Shown piece by piece: positions 32,187-41,919 of a stretch of 64,000 bases of DNA (its first letter is position 1; the number at the start of each line of letters is the position of its first letter). A program made the translations under genes and the position numbers. The DNA lies in the NCBI GenBank assembly GCA_963921935.1, contig OY998179.1, forward strand, positions 48,962,222 to 49,026,221, read 5' to 3'. Origin of the DNA: Galeruca laticollis. Its lineage: Eukaryota > Arthropoda > Insecta > Coleoptera > Chrysomelidae. The notes under the pieces are model-generated. The model made no database searches. It was not told where the DNA came from and saw only the letters and a list, made by a program, of their open reading frames with translations.

Positions 32187-32386
32187 ATGCCATTAATTCG
32201 AAGACGAGGGCATGTATTGAAAAAGTTTAAATGAAGTACTCTTGGCTCCTGATTTTTTCCCATTAGTCCCGGGACACCTTGTATAGAGACTTGAAGCGTT
32301 GAGTATTGAATTGAGGTTCACTGTAGAGATCTTTGCACTTAATAAGTCAACACGCTAGAGCTAATTTTTATGTTATTTATTTGCAG

Positions 32387-32617
32387 TATTTCGGTCCTGA
32401 GGATGAAGCCAAAAGGTACCAACAGGAGATCACTTTACACCACCCAGAAGAAAAAAAGATAAAAATGATCTACTATGCATCTTGTGTGAATGGTATGAAT
32501 TGTGTAAATGTGTCTAGAACAATAGTACATCATTTTAAGGACACGCAAAACGTGCTTCACTTTGAGTTTCGAATAGTGAAATTAAAGAGGAGGCCGTATC
32601 CACAAAGAATGCTGTAA
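32387..32617 (+). CDS. SINA/TRAF-like protein, terminal coding exon
   Basis: 76 residues plus TAA, opening directly after an acceptor (TTATTTGCAG, 32377-32386) in phase 0. It starts YFGPEDEAKRYQQEITLHHP, continues IKMIYYASCVNGMNCVNVSR and ends KLKRRPYPQRML. The 'GP..EAKRY..EI' turn-strand followed by a basic strand is the latter half of SINA/Siah-type TRAF-like domains, and the strand pattern continues that of the exon ending at 2773. A polyadenylation signal AATAAA lies at 32626-32631, nine bases after the stop, consistent with a short 3' UTR. No internal stops, so this looks like a live gene. Confidence 0.62.
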   Translation, partial: YFGPEDEAKRYQQEITLHHPEEKKIKMIYYASCVNGMNCVNVSRTIVHHFKDTQNVLHFEFRIVKLKRRPYPQRML

Positions 32618-32625
32618 CGACTGTA

Positions 32626-32631
32626 AATAAA
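32626..32631 (+). terminator. polyadenylation signal of the SINA-like gene
   Basis: AATAAA shortly after the stop codon at 32615-32617, followed by a T-rich stretch. Confidence 0.5.
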
Positions 32632-32789
32632 TTATTTTTTTATTTTAAAAAATTGTTTCATTTATTTGAAGACACTGTAATATAATATTTTCCTTAGTAT
32701 GTGTTATCGATTTCGATATTATCACTGTTAATGATCAAGAAAGAAGTGATATAACAAATTGTACAATTATTCTCCACTTGCATTCTGAA

Positions 32790-33488
32790 GACTAGATAGA
32801 TAGATAGATTTCACTGAGGTGGATTGTGGCCTATTCTACTGCGACCTTTTCAGATCTATTGTGGTCCTCAAATCTAGATTACATTCTCCAGCCTTAGACT
32901 TCTTATGAAGCATGTCAGCTTAGATACTGAATCTTTCTTATAGTTCCTTGCCAGTGGCTTTAACATGCCTAGTACCGAGAACCGCACGTTTGTTAAACTG
33001 TCGCAGTGACATAGATTGTGCTCCGCAGTTTCTTCCTCTGACCGACAGAATCTACATAAAAACTGCTCTATCAACTCGATTAATTTTAGATGCCTATTGA
33101 GCTTGCCCCATTACATTGTCCGCTTTCAGCAACGCAATTAGCTTCCGTTAATCCGCACCATGCTTCTGGCTTATGAGCTGTTGATTATATATCAATCTGT
33201 GCGTTACAGATCTGGCCTAGCCTTGTACGAAAATGTATAGTGGCGATAGATTCAGCAAGACTTCCATAGCAGCTGTGGGAGTAGTTCTTATGGTCTCCGT
33301 AACACACAGACAGGCTAGACTCTGTATGTTACTTAATAGCCTTATAGTCTCTCTTTGCTGCGTCTTTGACTACCGACCCATAGGTCACCATTGGTCTAAC
33401 CACGCTTGTGTATAACCATAGAGTCGTTTTAGGATTGAGTCCTCAGTTCTTACCACACATTCTTCTCCATCTGCCCAATGACATAGCC
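32790..33488 (-). mobile_element. R1/Jockey-group LINE, 3' part
   Basis: Minus-strand frames give MGR-SKTQQRETIRLLSNIQ, the post-RT region TETIRTTPTAAMEVLLNLSP and YIFVQGQARSVTHRL. They end in the CCHC-type motif CRFCRSEEETAEHNLCHC (33045-32990), which characterises the C-terminus of R1/Jockey-type ORF2. The 3' end is a short (GATA)n tail (32795-32808 on the plus strand). It is split from its 5' part at 38413 by the insertion of chimeric LTR element copy 2 (TSD AGCC). Confidence 0.72.
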
Positions 33489-33931
33489 TGTGGTGGTCAC
33501 TTGGCAAATGCCCCTCGTATAGACTTCTTTAACCATAAAACCATTGATCTTTGAGAAACACTTACATAGTGAACCATTATTTAGGGTTGAATAAATAACA
33601 TCGTTTAAACTCACTAGGATAAATATAATTATAACCACTAACACAGATTATAGACACACAATGCATACGTTTGTACTATTCAAAATAATAATAATCATCC
33701 TTCAACGTGTGGAACTTTCCTATTTATAGGAAGTATTCAAAACCAACGCAGTCAGTGGCCTGTACTCTTGACCTTGCCGGACATGTGAATACGATGTTTC
33801 AGAAAGCGGACGTGTTTTGTTATGTTTACTTGACCTTAATAGTTCGGTGGCCGCTATCCATATTGAGATTATTATTCACACAATTTTAACAATGTCTTTT
33901 CTTTTGATAATGTCTTTTTGGGATCATCACA
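33489..33931 (-). repeat. 3' LTR of chimeric element copy 2
   Basis: Starts TGTGGTGGTCACTTGG, ends GGGATCATCACA; pairs with 37962-38408. Confidence 0.9.
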
Positions 33932-34056
33932 TCATCCCCTCTTGGAAGAGAAAAATTATCTTTGATACATTTTCGATACTACCTATCACGTTAATAGTTC
34001 TCACTAATTGTTTTGTTTATTAAACACTACTTGTTTGTTTATGATCACAATTCACT

Positions 34057-35150
34057 TTATCTACAAATGTTTTCATTATGGTATTTATACAATCGATTTT
34101 TATGAACGATCTGTTTTTTATTGTTTTGAGATGTAATCTCGCAATTTACGCCTTTTACTTCAGTTATTTTAAACGGACCTAAATAATGTGGATCGAACTT
34201 ATTTCTTTCCTCATTTCTTAGAAAAACTAACTCCCCTACTCTAAAGTTTACGGGTGAAGATTCCTTTTCACTATTATTTACTCTAATTATCTTATTTTTT
34301 ATTAAAAACTGTTTGGCTCTTTCATTTGCGTATTGTAACTTATATTTCAACTCTTTATCGTATCTTTCAAGATTGTAACACGGTTCTATTTGTACATTTA
34401 AGAATTCTGGTAAGTTGGGTTATCTCCCGTATAATAACTCAATAGGAGTGTATCCGTGATACGTGTTTGGTGTTGTACGAGTATTATAACAATATGCAAA
34501 CATTTTTACAAATTGGCACCAGTTATCCCTAGAATCTTTGATAAAGTTTCTTATATACTCATTAAACGTTCTGTGTAATCTTTCACAACTGCCTATTGCT
34601 TCATGGTGGTATTCCGTTGAAAAATTATGTTTTATTTTTAAAAGTTCTTCATTATCTCTTTCTTATATTCGGTTCCCTGATCTGTCCTAATCTCCTTCAT
34701 CAATCAATAGTTTGGTATAAAATTGTCAAATATAGCTTTTGCTATTGTGGTTGCCTCTTTGTTCCTGACCGGTATCATGACCGCCTATTTTGTTAATTCG
34801 CATAATATTGTTATACAATAACACAATAACGACTCTCGTTATTATTTTCTACAAAAAGACCTATTGTGTTCATGTAAATGATATCAAACTGTTTTATAGA
34901 CGTGTCCGTGATGACAAATTTTTCCTGATGACTAAGTTTTGCTTTATTCATTTGGCATTCATGGCAATTCTTTACGTACTTCCTTACATCTTTCTCCATG
35001 TTTTTCCACCTAAAATTTGCTCTTAGTTTCTTTATTAATCTATTATTTCCTACATGTCCTCCAAACATTGGATCATTGTGATATCTTTCTAGAATCTTTT
35101 GGATCTCTTCTTTCTGCTGTACCGTTTTTGGTACTTCGCATATACATACT
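34057..35150 (-). pseudogene. integrase, broken (copy 2)
   Basis: The HHCC part is read at 35068-34811 (MFGGHVGNNRLIKKLRANFR, NCHECQMNKAKLSH, core start YMNTIGLFVENNNESRYC, in which the first catalytic Asp of the copy 1 IDT motif is now Asn). The middle of the core (34810-34360) is scattered over frames with stops, although DQGTEY- and ERLHRTFNEYI-like stretches can still be matched to copy 1. The C-terminal domain is open at 34350-34057 (FRVGELVFLRNEERNKFDPH, YLGPFKITEVKG). Dead copy of the same integrase. Confidence 0.8.
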
Positions 35151-35161
35151 TATATATTTTT

Positions 35162-35677
35162 TTACCTTTTATTTACTTTTATAAATTCTTCTATTGTGCA
35201 ATTTTTGAATATATAATCATTTGCGTATATCTTCATTCTTTTTACTTCAAATTTTACCGACAGCTCCTCAAGCTTTTCCAACGTTCGTCCTAGGTCGAAG
35301 TTGTGTATTCCGGTAAATAAGGCTTCACTAAATTTCAATTTATTTTTGATCCGAATGCTCATCCTTAGCGAGATACGGTTATTTTCAAAGTGTAAAATTG
35401 GTAATTTATGTGCCTCAAGATTATTTAAAACTTCTATTACTGAAGGTTTTTCTATTCTTTCTTCCTTTGTTTCTTCGTTATTGTTTAGATCCTTTCCTGA
35501 CTGAACGTTCTCCTTGCGCGTTTGTGCTCTTGTGATTGCCAATACATGTGAATTATTTATGTATAAATCCTTGAGTTCTTCTATGGATATTCTCGATATA
35601 CTATCTGCGTAGTTCGCTACACCTTTGACATACTGTATTTCAAAATCGTATTCTTCCAAATCAATCAAATTTCTCAT
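35162..35677 (-). CDS. RNase H tail and linker (copy 2)
   Basis: 171 residues, ATG at 35677. Starts MRNLIDLEEYDFEIQYVKGV (last strand and helix of a Gypsy RNase H), NYADSISRISIEELKDLYIN, then the linker as in copy 1 (ITRAQTRKEN, LPILHFENNRISLRMSIR, GIHNFDLGRTLEKLEELS). The ATG lies seven bases after the stop of the RRM frame (TAG-GAAAA-ATG region near 35680), suggesting reinitiation or another coupling between the two ORFs. The RNase H catalytic part is absent. Confidence 0.72.
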   Translation of the reverse strand: MRNLIDLEEYDFEIQYVKGVANYADSISRISIEELKDLYINNSHVLAITRAQTRKENVQSGKDLNNNEETKEERIEKPSVIEVLNNLEAHKLPILHFENNRISLRMSIRIKNKLKFSEALFTGIHNFDLGRTLEKLEELSVKFEVKRMKIYANDYIFKNCTIEEFIKVNKR

Positions 35678-35689
35678 TTTTCCTAGACA

Positions 35690-35991
35690 ATTTATTTACC
35701 TCTTAGTTGATTAAAACTTTTATCGCTGAAAATGTTATTCAAAGTTTTCGGATTAGTTTCGTTATTTTCCTTAAATGGTTATTTATTCCATCCTGTATGT
35801 ATTTCTAATTTATTTCTCCTTTCTTCCAGTTCTTTTAGAATATATACGTTGTCATTTATCATTAATGTATTATCAATTATCTTAGCTTTTGCTCCACATT
35901 CTCTCGCCTGTTTCATATATGTTATTAGATGTTTTCTCTGTTCCAGTATATCTTTTGGGCAATCTTCATCAATATATATCTTTGTTCCTTT
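35690..35991 (-). pseudogene. end of the RRM/CTD domain after a nonsense change (copy 2)
   Basis: Continues in the same frame as the Gag-RRM ORF after a TGA at 35992, where copy 1 has a Leu codon. It keeps the C-terminal domain (KGTKIYIDEDCPKDILEQRK, CGAKAKIIDNTLMINDNVY, LEIHTGWNK, then a second stop). Ends with SDKSFNQLRGK. Confidence 0.7.
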
Positions 35992-37479
35992 TCATTTATT
36001 CGTTCCTTCCAAAGTCTCTACTTTCTTATTCACGTCTTTCATCATTATTAGTACTGGCCTATTTTTATTACTGTTTCTGTTTCCTATTCTTTTACGTTTC
36101 AAAATATCTGATTTAACATCTACTGTGTTATTAACCTTTTTTATTACATCTTCTAGTTTATTTTCTAGCTGTTCCTCATCTTCTTCGTTGCCTTCTTCTA
36201 TACCATGTATTATCAAATTCTTCTCTCTAAAATTTTTCTGGGTCTGTGTCATATTTCCTTGCAAAAATTCTGTTTTTTCCTTGAGTTCCATATTTTCCAT
36301 CCTTAAGTCATAGTTTTCTTTCTTTAACCGTGCTATTTGTCTGCTCATTTCGTCAATTTTATGTTCTATCTTGCATATTCTTTCGTTATTATTAGTATGA
36401 TTATTCCTGTTAAATTTTTTGTAATCTGCGTATCTGCCGTAACCATTTCCTTGATTATACTGTCTGAATATCCTTCCTGAGGGGTTGCCGTTGTGAAATC
36501 CTCTGTTGTTTCCCCTCCTATGATTGTTCCTAAAGTCAAAGTCTGATTTCCTGAAGAAATTCCTATTATCCTTCATGTGTAAAACTTGTTGTTGGCTTAC
36601 TATGCCTTCTACTGATACTAACTTGAATAATACTTCTTGCGTGGTTTCAAAGCTTCTCGCTGCTATGATTGTTTTTGTAGCGTCCGTTGTGGCATTCGTA
36701 ATTACTGCCTTAATCGTTGCTCCTTTGGTATATTTTTCAGCTAGACATTTTGGCATCCCTTCTGACACGTATGCTGCCTGTAGTCTCTCTGCTAATTTTT
36801 CTATTTCCGTCGCGTACTGTGTTACGTCCTTCCCATTTTGTCTTACTTTATTAAATTTCGCTAAGAGAAGGCTTGGGCTGTCTCCTCTTATTCCTGATTT
36901 CAGTCTATTCTTGATTTCTATGATAGAGTTTTCCGTCGTGATCAAACTTCTAGCTTTCCCAGTTAATCTTGTCTTAATTAGTAAAATCGCATTTTCTTCA
37001 TTACCTGTCGCGTTTATTTGTAGCAACTCCAATGAGTCCAAAATTGATTGTAACTTGCTTGTTTCTCCGTTGAATTCAGTAGGTAAGACCTTACTCGCAA
37101 CATTAAAAAAATCATTCATACTTGTCACCATTTTCAATTGTTTGCTTATTGCTTGTAATACACCTGTATCGATTTCCTCGAATACAGAGGTAGGTATTTT
37201 AATAATACAATTTAACGCTTGATATGCCCTAGCAGTTTTATCTCTAAACCTATCTGAATAATTTTTACAACTTTCTTGTTGTACTAAACTTAAGTTTTTC
37301 CAGTTTTTATCTATTAATTTGGCAAAATTATTATGAAGAATTATTATACTATTAATTACTCCAATATGAATATCTGGATTTTTAGGAGCTTCCTTTTTCA
37401 AAACCCCTTTTCCCTGTTTATTTATTTCTTCTACAAATGCCCTCAACTTATCCTCGAAATCTTCCCACGTTACTGACAT
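35992..37479 (-). CDS. Gag fused to LINE ORF1-like coiled-coil/RRM domain (copy 2)
   Basis: A single open frame of 495 residues. Residues 1 to about 370 are Gypsy Gag (MSVTWEDFEDKLRAFVEEIN; capsid core with LPTEFNGETSKLQSILDSLE, ILLIKTRLTGKARSLITTEN, DVTQYATEIEKLAERLQAAY; Arg/Gly/Asn-rich tail NNHRRGNNRGFHNGNPSGR). Residues from about 380 form a coiled coil (ICKIEHKIDEMSRQIARLKK, ENYDLRMENMELKEKTEFLQ). The RRM follows (NFREKNLIIHGIEEGNEEDE, VKSDILKRKRIGNRNSNKNR), cut by a stop inside the domain at 35992. This copy shows directly that Gag and the ORF1-like part are one reading frame. The usual gag-pol arrangement would have protease next. Function inferred: particle formation with an added nucleic-acid chaperone domain. 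Confidence 0.85.
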   Translation of the reverse strand: MSVTWEDFEDKLRAFVEEINKQGKGVLKKEAPKNPDIHIGVINSIIILHNNFAKLIDKNWKNLSLVQQESCKNYSDRFRDKTARAYQALNCIIKIPTSVFEEIDTGVLQAISKQLKMVTSMNDFFNVASKVLPTEFNGETSKLQSILDSLELLQINATGNEENAILLIKTRLTGKARSLITTENSIIEIKNRLKSGIRGDSPSLLLAKFNKVRQNGKDVTQYATEIEKLAERLQAAYVSEGMPKCLAEKYTKGATIKAVITNATTDATKTIIAARSFETTQEVLFKLVSVEGIVSQQQVLHMKDNRNFFRKSDFDFRNNHRRGNNRGFHNGNPSGRIFRQYNQGNGYGRYADYKKFNRNNHTNNNERICKIEHKIDEMSRQIARLKKENYDLRMENMELKEKTEFLQGNMTQTQKNFREKNLIIHGIEEGNEEDEEQLENKLEDVIKKVNNTVDVKSDILKRKRIGNRNSNKNRPVLIMMKDVNKKVETLEGTNK

Positions 37480-37532
37480 TTATGACATTTACCATTCGTT
37501 CATAAAAATAGAGTGCATAAGTACTTACAATT

Positions 37533-37808
37533 TTATACAGTCAAAGTTCCTGACGTCTGCTTCGCTGCAATGCCTCGGTTGATGTCTCTTTTCAACGCTC
37601 TTCGATGCGTTTTCCATAGGGACCATATGAATTTCAGAATGAAAGCTACTGTTATTATACACAATAAAAACATTACGTGCGTTGCAAAGCTGTCTTGTTG
37701 CACCATAAAAGTATTGTTGACGGTACCAGTTTCTTTTACCTCTTGTTTAGTAGGTGAACCACCCATAGTTTCGCTTCTCCAGGGTCCCAAATTTAAATGA
37801 AAGACCAT
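37533..37808 (-). CDS. small single-pass membrane ORF upstream of gag (copy 2)
   Basis: 91 residues between the 5' LTR/PBS and gag, on the same strand. Polar N-terminus (GSPTKQEVKETGTVNNTFMV), one hydrophobic helix (about residues 47-64, HVMFLLCIITVAFILKFIW), then a strongly basic juxtamembrane segment (KTHRRALKRDINRG). Topology: one membrane span with a positive flank. The hydrophobic-basic portion is conserved in copy 1 at the same place. It is not an envelope protein by size or motifs. It may be a leader-encoded accessory membrane protein; function unknown. Confidence 0.6.
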   Translation of the reverse strand: MVFHLNLGPWRSETMGGSPTKQEVKETGTVNNTFMVQQDSFATHVMFLLCIITVAFILKFIWSLWKTHRRALKRDINRGIAAKQTSGTLTV

Positions 37809-37878
37809 ATACTTCCACTCGTTTGAATTACTTTTAATTCGCAGGATTATTTACCATTTACCATTACCATTTCGTTTG

Positions 37879-37961
37879 CAGGATCGCCATGTAGTGGCGA
37901 TGTACATTTACCATTCAATTTACCAATTATTGAAATTTTCCATTAGTTCGCAGGATCGCCA
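37879..37961 (-). repeat. primer-binding site and its upstream duplicate (copy 2)
   Basis: The PBS next to the 5' LTR (TGGCGATCCTGC on the minus strand, 37961-37950) is repeated 72 bp inward (37889-37878), preceded by CCACTACA, which resembles the last bases of the LTR. Copy 1 has only one. It looks like a short tandem duplication that included the LTR end. Confidence 0.6.
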
Positions 37962-38408
37962 TGTCGTGGTTACTTGGCAAGTGCCCCTCGTATAGACTTC
38001 TTTAACCATAAAACCATTTATCTTTGAGAAACAATTACCTAGTGAACCATTATTTAGGATTGAATAAATAACATCGTTTAAACTCACTAGGATAAATATA
38101 ATTATAACTACTAACACATATTATAGATACACAATGCATACGTTTGTACTATTCAAAATATTAATAATGAATCATCCTTCAACGTGTGGAACTTTCCTAT
38201 TTATAGGAAGTATTCAGAACTAACGCAGTCAGTGGCCTGTACTCTTGACCTTGCCGGACATGTGAATACGATGTTTTACAAAGCGGACGTGTTTTGTTAT
38301 GTTTACTTCACCTTAATAGTTTGGTGGCCGCTATCCATATTGAGATTATTATTTACACCATTTTAACAATATCTTTTCTTTTGATAATGTCTTTTTGGTA
38401 TCATCACA
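37962..38408 (-). repeat. 5' LTR of chimeric element copy 2
   Basis: 447 bp, starts TGTCGTGGTTACTTGG, ends GTATCATCACA; partner of 33489-33931 and about as similar to the solo LTR at 39278. Confidence 0.9.
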
Positions 38409-38412
38409 AGCC

Positions 38413-38960
38413 GCTTTTTACATGGTTTTCAATAAGTGTGTATTCCATATGAACCTACGATCAGGATATACCCCAAGGTATTTTATTTCTTTGACGAGTG
38501 CAATCTCCCTTCCGCCTCGCACTGGTGGTTTTATCACTTGAAGTGCTGTTTGTTGATGACCAGATGTGTTTTCTGAGCATGAATTGTATGTCACTCTTGT
38601 TTACACCAGTTCTCAACAATATTTAGGGCTGCCTGCATTCTTCCAGATACCACCCCAGCAAATTATCCTTCGAAAACAATTGCTATGCGGTGTGCTTATC
38701 CTAGGCAGTAAAAGTCCGCCGTGGATAATTCTTTGAGGTGATCGTCAACTGAGGTTGCCCAAAGTAACGGTGATAGAACTCCTCCCAGTGAGCACCACCG
38801 CCGACTCTTGCTTTGATGGTGGATTCTACTATACTATTTCCCAGGTTCGCTTCTATCCATCTACATAGGTAGCAGGTGTGCCCCGTCTACTCATTGGCTT
38901 GATTAATGAGCTGGTAATGACATTATTGAATGCTCCCTCGATATTACAAAAAAACTGGCC
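38413..38960 (-). mobile_element. R1/Jockey-group LINE, RT part (5'-truncated)
   Basis: Minus-strand RT blocks in broken frames: NIEGAFNNVITSSLIKP (motif A region, near 38945), SLGGVLSPLLWATSVDD (38790-38740), a damaged active-site block reading LG-AHRIAIVFEG, and MQAALNIVENWCKQ, LVINKQ, KYLGV-like near 38470. It continues at 33488 beyond the LTR-element insertion. The 5' truncation falls inside the RT domain at about 38960. Confidence 0.75.
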
Positions 38961-39277
38961 ATTGCCACTCATTGTCTTCTGAAATTTACTATTTCGAACC
39001 TTACTCTGTGGAATATACTCATATTACTTTTTTTAATGACATTGTTTCTAAATATTTCCACAATATATTGAAAAATGGTGAGAATTCTAAAAAATTGACA
39101 AATGTTTCGATATTACTATCAAATTCAGAATGACAGAACTTACCTTTCATGTGATGCCTACCTGATGTTTAATAATTATTTTTGGCTAGACCGAGAAGTG
39201 ACCTACCTGTGATTGACTTAATATATATGAATAAAAAAGAATATATAATATTACCAATAATTGAGCTTAGATTAGAT

Positions 39278-39778
39278 TGTGGTGGTTATTTAGCAAGTGC
39301 CCCTCGTATATACTTCTTAAAACATCAAACCATTAATCTTCGGGAGACACTTACCATTATTCATTGGGGTTAAATAAATACCATTGTATATCTAAAATCA
39401 CTGTGACAATATATTTAACACTACGTATACAAATTACTGACCATGGATAACTTACACTATAAACATTGATACCAATAATAATTATAGAGAAATGAACTCT
39501 CTCTTTTATATAGGAAATTCTATAAATGCATTGTTAAACCAAAACAGTCGATGATCTTTCCGTCGACCTTGCTGACTACATTATTTATTATTAAGACTAC
39601 ATTATATATTATTAAGATGCTTCAATGATATATTTTACAAACAGTCGTGATTCCTCAATATGTTACTAACCTTACTACACCTTGTCAGTGACCTTCAAGT
39701 TCACTGGCCGCTAGCAATATAAGAAATTAAAATCTAGTTACATCTAATTAAATCTAATAGTCTTTTGGGATCATCACA
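39278..39778 (-). repeat. solo LTR of the chimeric family
   Basis: 501 bp, begins TGTGGTGGTTATTTAGCAAG and ends TGGGATCATCACA, as in the full elements. The target duplication AGAT is at 39274-39277 and 39779-39782. It is the product of LTR-LTR recombination of a third insertion. Orientation is set by comparison with the two complete copies. Confidence 0.88.
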
Positions 39779-39782
39779 AGAT

Positions 39783-41919
39783 ATTATTAGTCCTATGGGG
39801 ATATACTTTTCCCATTTAAGATCAGTATAACTGTGCAATGATATAGAAAACCAGGAAATCTATATCTGCTGATCTTCACAATTATTACTTAAGAAGACAG
39901 TCGAGAACTTCCTAGATTTATCTGTTCATTGACGACTTCATATTATCGGTCTCTTAAGTGTCTTCTAATTTTTAACTCTTCAAGTAAATCCAGTTCCTGT
40001 TTTTTTTTCACTAATATATAGTACTTCTAGTTCTGTGTTAGGTGTCAAGTAGATATTTTGTATAGTGGGATTTCTATTGTTGTTTTCATCTGTATGCTCG
40101 TAAATCTTCACTGTGTACTTTTAGCATATGTGATGGTTTTGCAATTTTGTTCAAAAAGATGATTCGATCTGTAAAATTATATGTTGAATAGAATTTACAA
40201 AGAATTTTTTCTGAATGAAAGAGATTACTACCCTTTTTGTATTCCAAAAACTCTTGTCCGCACTGAATACTTTTTATTATGCATTTCAAATTCTTCTGAA
40301 GTTTCAAACTTTTATGGTCGAAAAATATGCTTAGTAATAAGAATTTCAATAAGCCATTTGTAAAAATTTCTATTTGATTTGATTGATGGCATTATCTGAA
40401 AAGAGTTTTGGGTAGCAAATATCTATTAAATATTTCCTTTATAATTTGCACTGATGACCGATTTTGGGAATTCCAGAAAAAATGGTATTTCGTATTTCTA
40501 GTTTGAGAGGGGGTTTAAAAGTCTTCTTGTGGAAGATATATCATCTCAAACGACAGTCTTGAATGCTTCTTCTAGTGAATCGGTTCAGCTCAGTTGTATC
40601 TCAGTACCCTTACTGACGTAACGCAAGTGTTTTATTTCCGCTCAAGTGTCTCTCGACTACAAAATTAGTAGACGCGTACAGGTTGGCGAAATAATTTTGG
40701 CAATTGACGATGCGCGAGAACGCCATACAACTTAACAACGTTGTAAACGCAGTTACCGGGAAGAGCAGGCGATGTACATTCCGCATGCATAGTTTTAAAG
40801 GCTGTGAAGCTGCTAATACGAACGAGGGTAACACAATATTTTGAATTTGGATTTAAAAATAATAAATAGTGGCACATGTATAATGCTATATAAAATCGAG
40901 TTTACAAAACAAAATAACATTAATGTGTTTTTTATTATTAATTAAATGAATAAGGAAATAAAAACCATTAGATTTTTCTACGAAAATTGTTTTTTTTTGT
41001 TCAGGCATAATTATTTATTGGTTCAAAAACCATACGGGGAATTCTATAATTACCCTTTATTATTTCATGTGATGTAAATAATAAATAGATTCCAAGAGAC
41101 ATATACTTTCACCTTTACTTCAAATTAATGTTTTTTAAGTGGTCCCTTCATAATATTCGTCATAGAGGTTTATTTGTTTATAAACTGGAAGCCAGGTAGA
41201 TTTTGTAGATAAAGCGTACAATATGATAAGGATTGTTAAACGACTTTCTAAATTTAACAATGGCCAACAATTTTTCTGTTCGTAGTAGTAGTTAATGACA
41301 TACCTACCTGTTAAGCTTTCTAAAATTGTTATTCTTAATAATTTGTAGTAGATAATAATGTAAAAATTCGGGTTTATACATAAAATTTGAAAAACCAATT
41401 GGGGAAATCGCCTTTAGAGATGGTCTAATAAGTATACTAATAATATAAATAAAATATTAAAGCTTTTCTGTGGTAGATATTTCTACTTTCATATGTAAAT
41501 TTTTTGGTTTTTTGTAAATATTTACCATGAAATTAGAACATCCCTTCACACTTTTTACAGAGTTAGGACTGGCAAAACAAAAAAATCTCTGTTCTGGGTG
41601 CTGTCAATTATTGTTTATTTAGAACTATGTACAGATGTGCTACAAATATTATATTACTCTAGTGGAATTCATCTCTAATATCTACAATTTTATAACACCT
41701 ATTTACATTTGTTGCGTTTAATTTATTCAGTCATACCACCTACAAATAAACACTATAATGAGAAATATGTTTTAGATGTACAGGGATCATCAACAGTAAA
41801 ATAATTATGTGCTTCAACAAATGATTCTTCAAATCACTTTCTATATCAACTTCATCATCCTCGCTATTTTCATCACATCTAACTTTACATTACATTTGCA
41901 GAGAATTTGTCAAAAAATT
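39783..41919. other. no gene visible
   Basis: AT-rich DNA. A minus-strand ORF of 87 residues (40349-40086) has no family that I recognise and no splice signals. A slightly GC-richer patch at 40560-40840 may be part of a transposon but I could not identify it. Confidence 0.4.

Larger units (their letters stand above)
2774..32386 (+). other. 29.6-kb intron of the SINA-like gene, packed with transposons
   Basis: The donor GT is at 2774-2775, and the acceptor is TTATTTGCAG ending at 32386, after a T-rich tract. The two flanking exons are both phase 0 and join into one plausible domain. Nearly everything between them is accounted for by nested mobile elements listed separately. A cDNA or RNA-seq read joining FILTQ to YFGPE would settle it. 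Confidence 0.5.
33489..38408 (-). mobile_element. chimeric LTR retrotransposon, copy 2 (Gag-RRM-integrase, no RT)
   Basis: LTRs 33489-33931 (443 bp) and 37962-38408 (447 bp). The target duplication AGCC is at 33485-33488 and 38409-38412, inside an R1-like LINE. Minus-strand coding order: small membrane ORF (37808-37533), Gag fused in frame to the coiled-coil/RRM domain (37479-35992, its end interrupted), RNase-H tail and linker (35677-35162), integrase fragments (35150-34057). Same junctions as copy 1, confirming a family structure. The purine-rich tract next to the 3' LTR (AAGAGGGGATGA on the minus strand, 33932-33950) is conserved. Confidence 0.9.

Noticed and set aside
33707..34023. Short ORFs inside the LTR of copy 2
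   Set aside because: Fall entirely in the LTR and its border; similar frames recur in the other LTRs without protein-level conservation.
35732..36313. Ser/Leu/Phe-rich plus-strand ORF (193 codons)
   Set aside because: Antisense shadow of the coiled-coil/RRM region of copy 2; composition is explained by the complement of Lys/Glu/Asn codons.
40086..40349. Minus-strand ORF of 87 codons
   Set aside because: No family resemblance, no splice sites, no conserved neighbours; length is expected by chance in AT-rich DNA.
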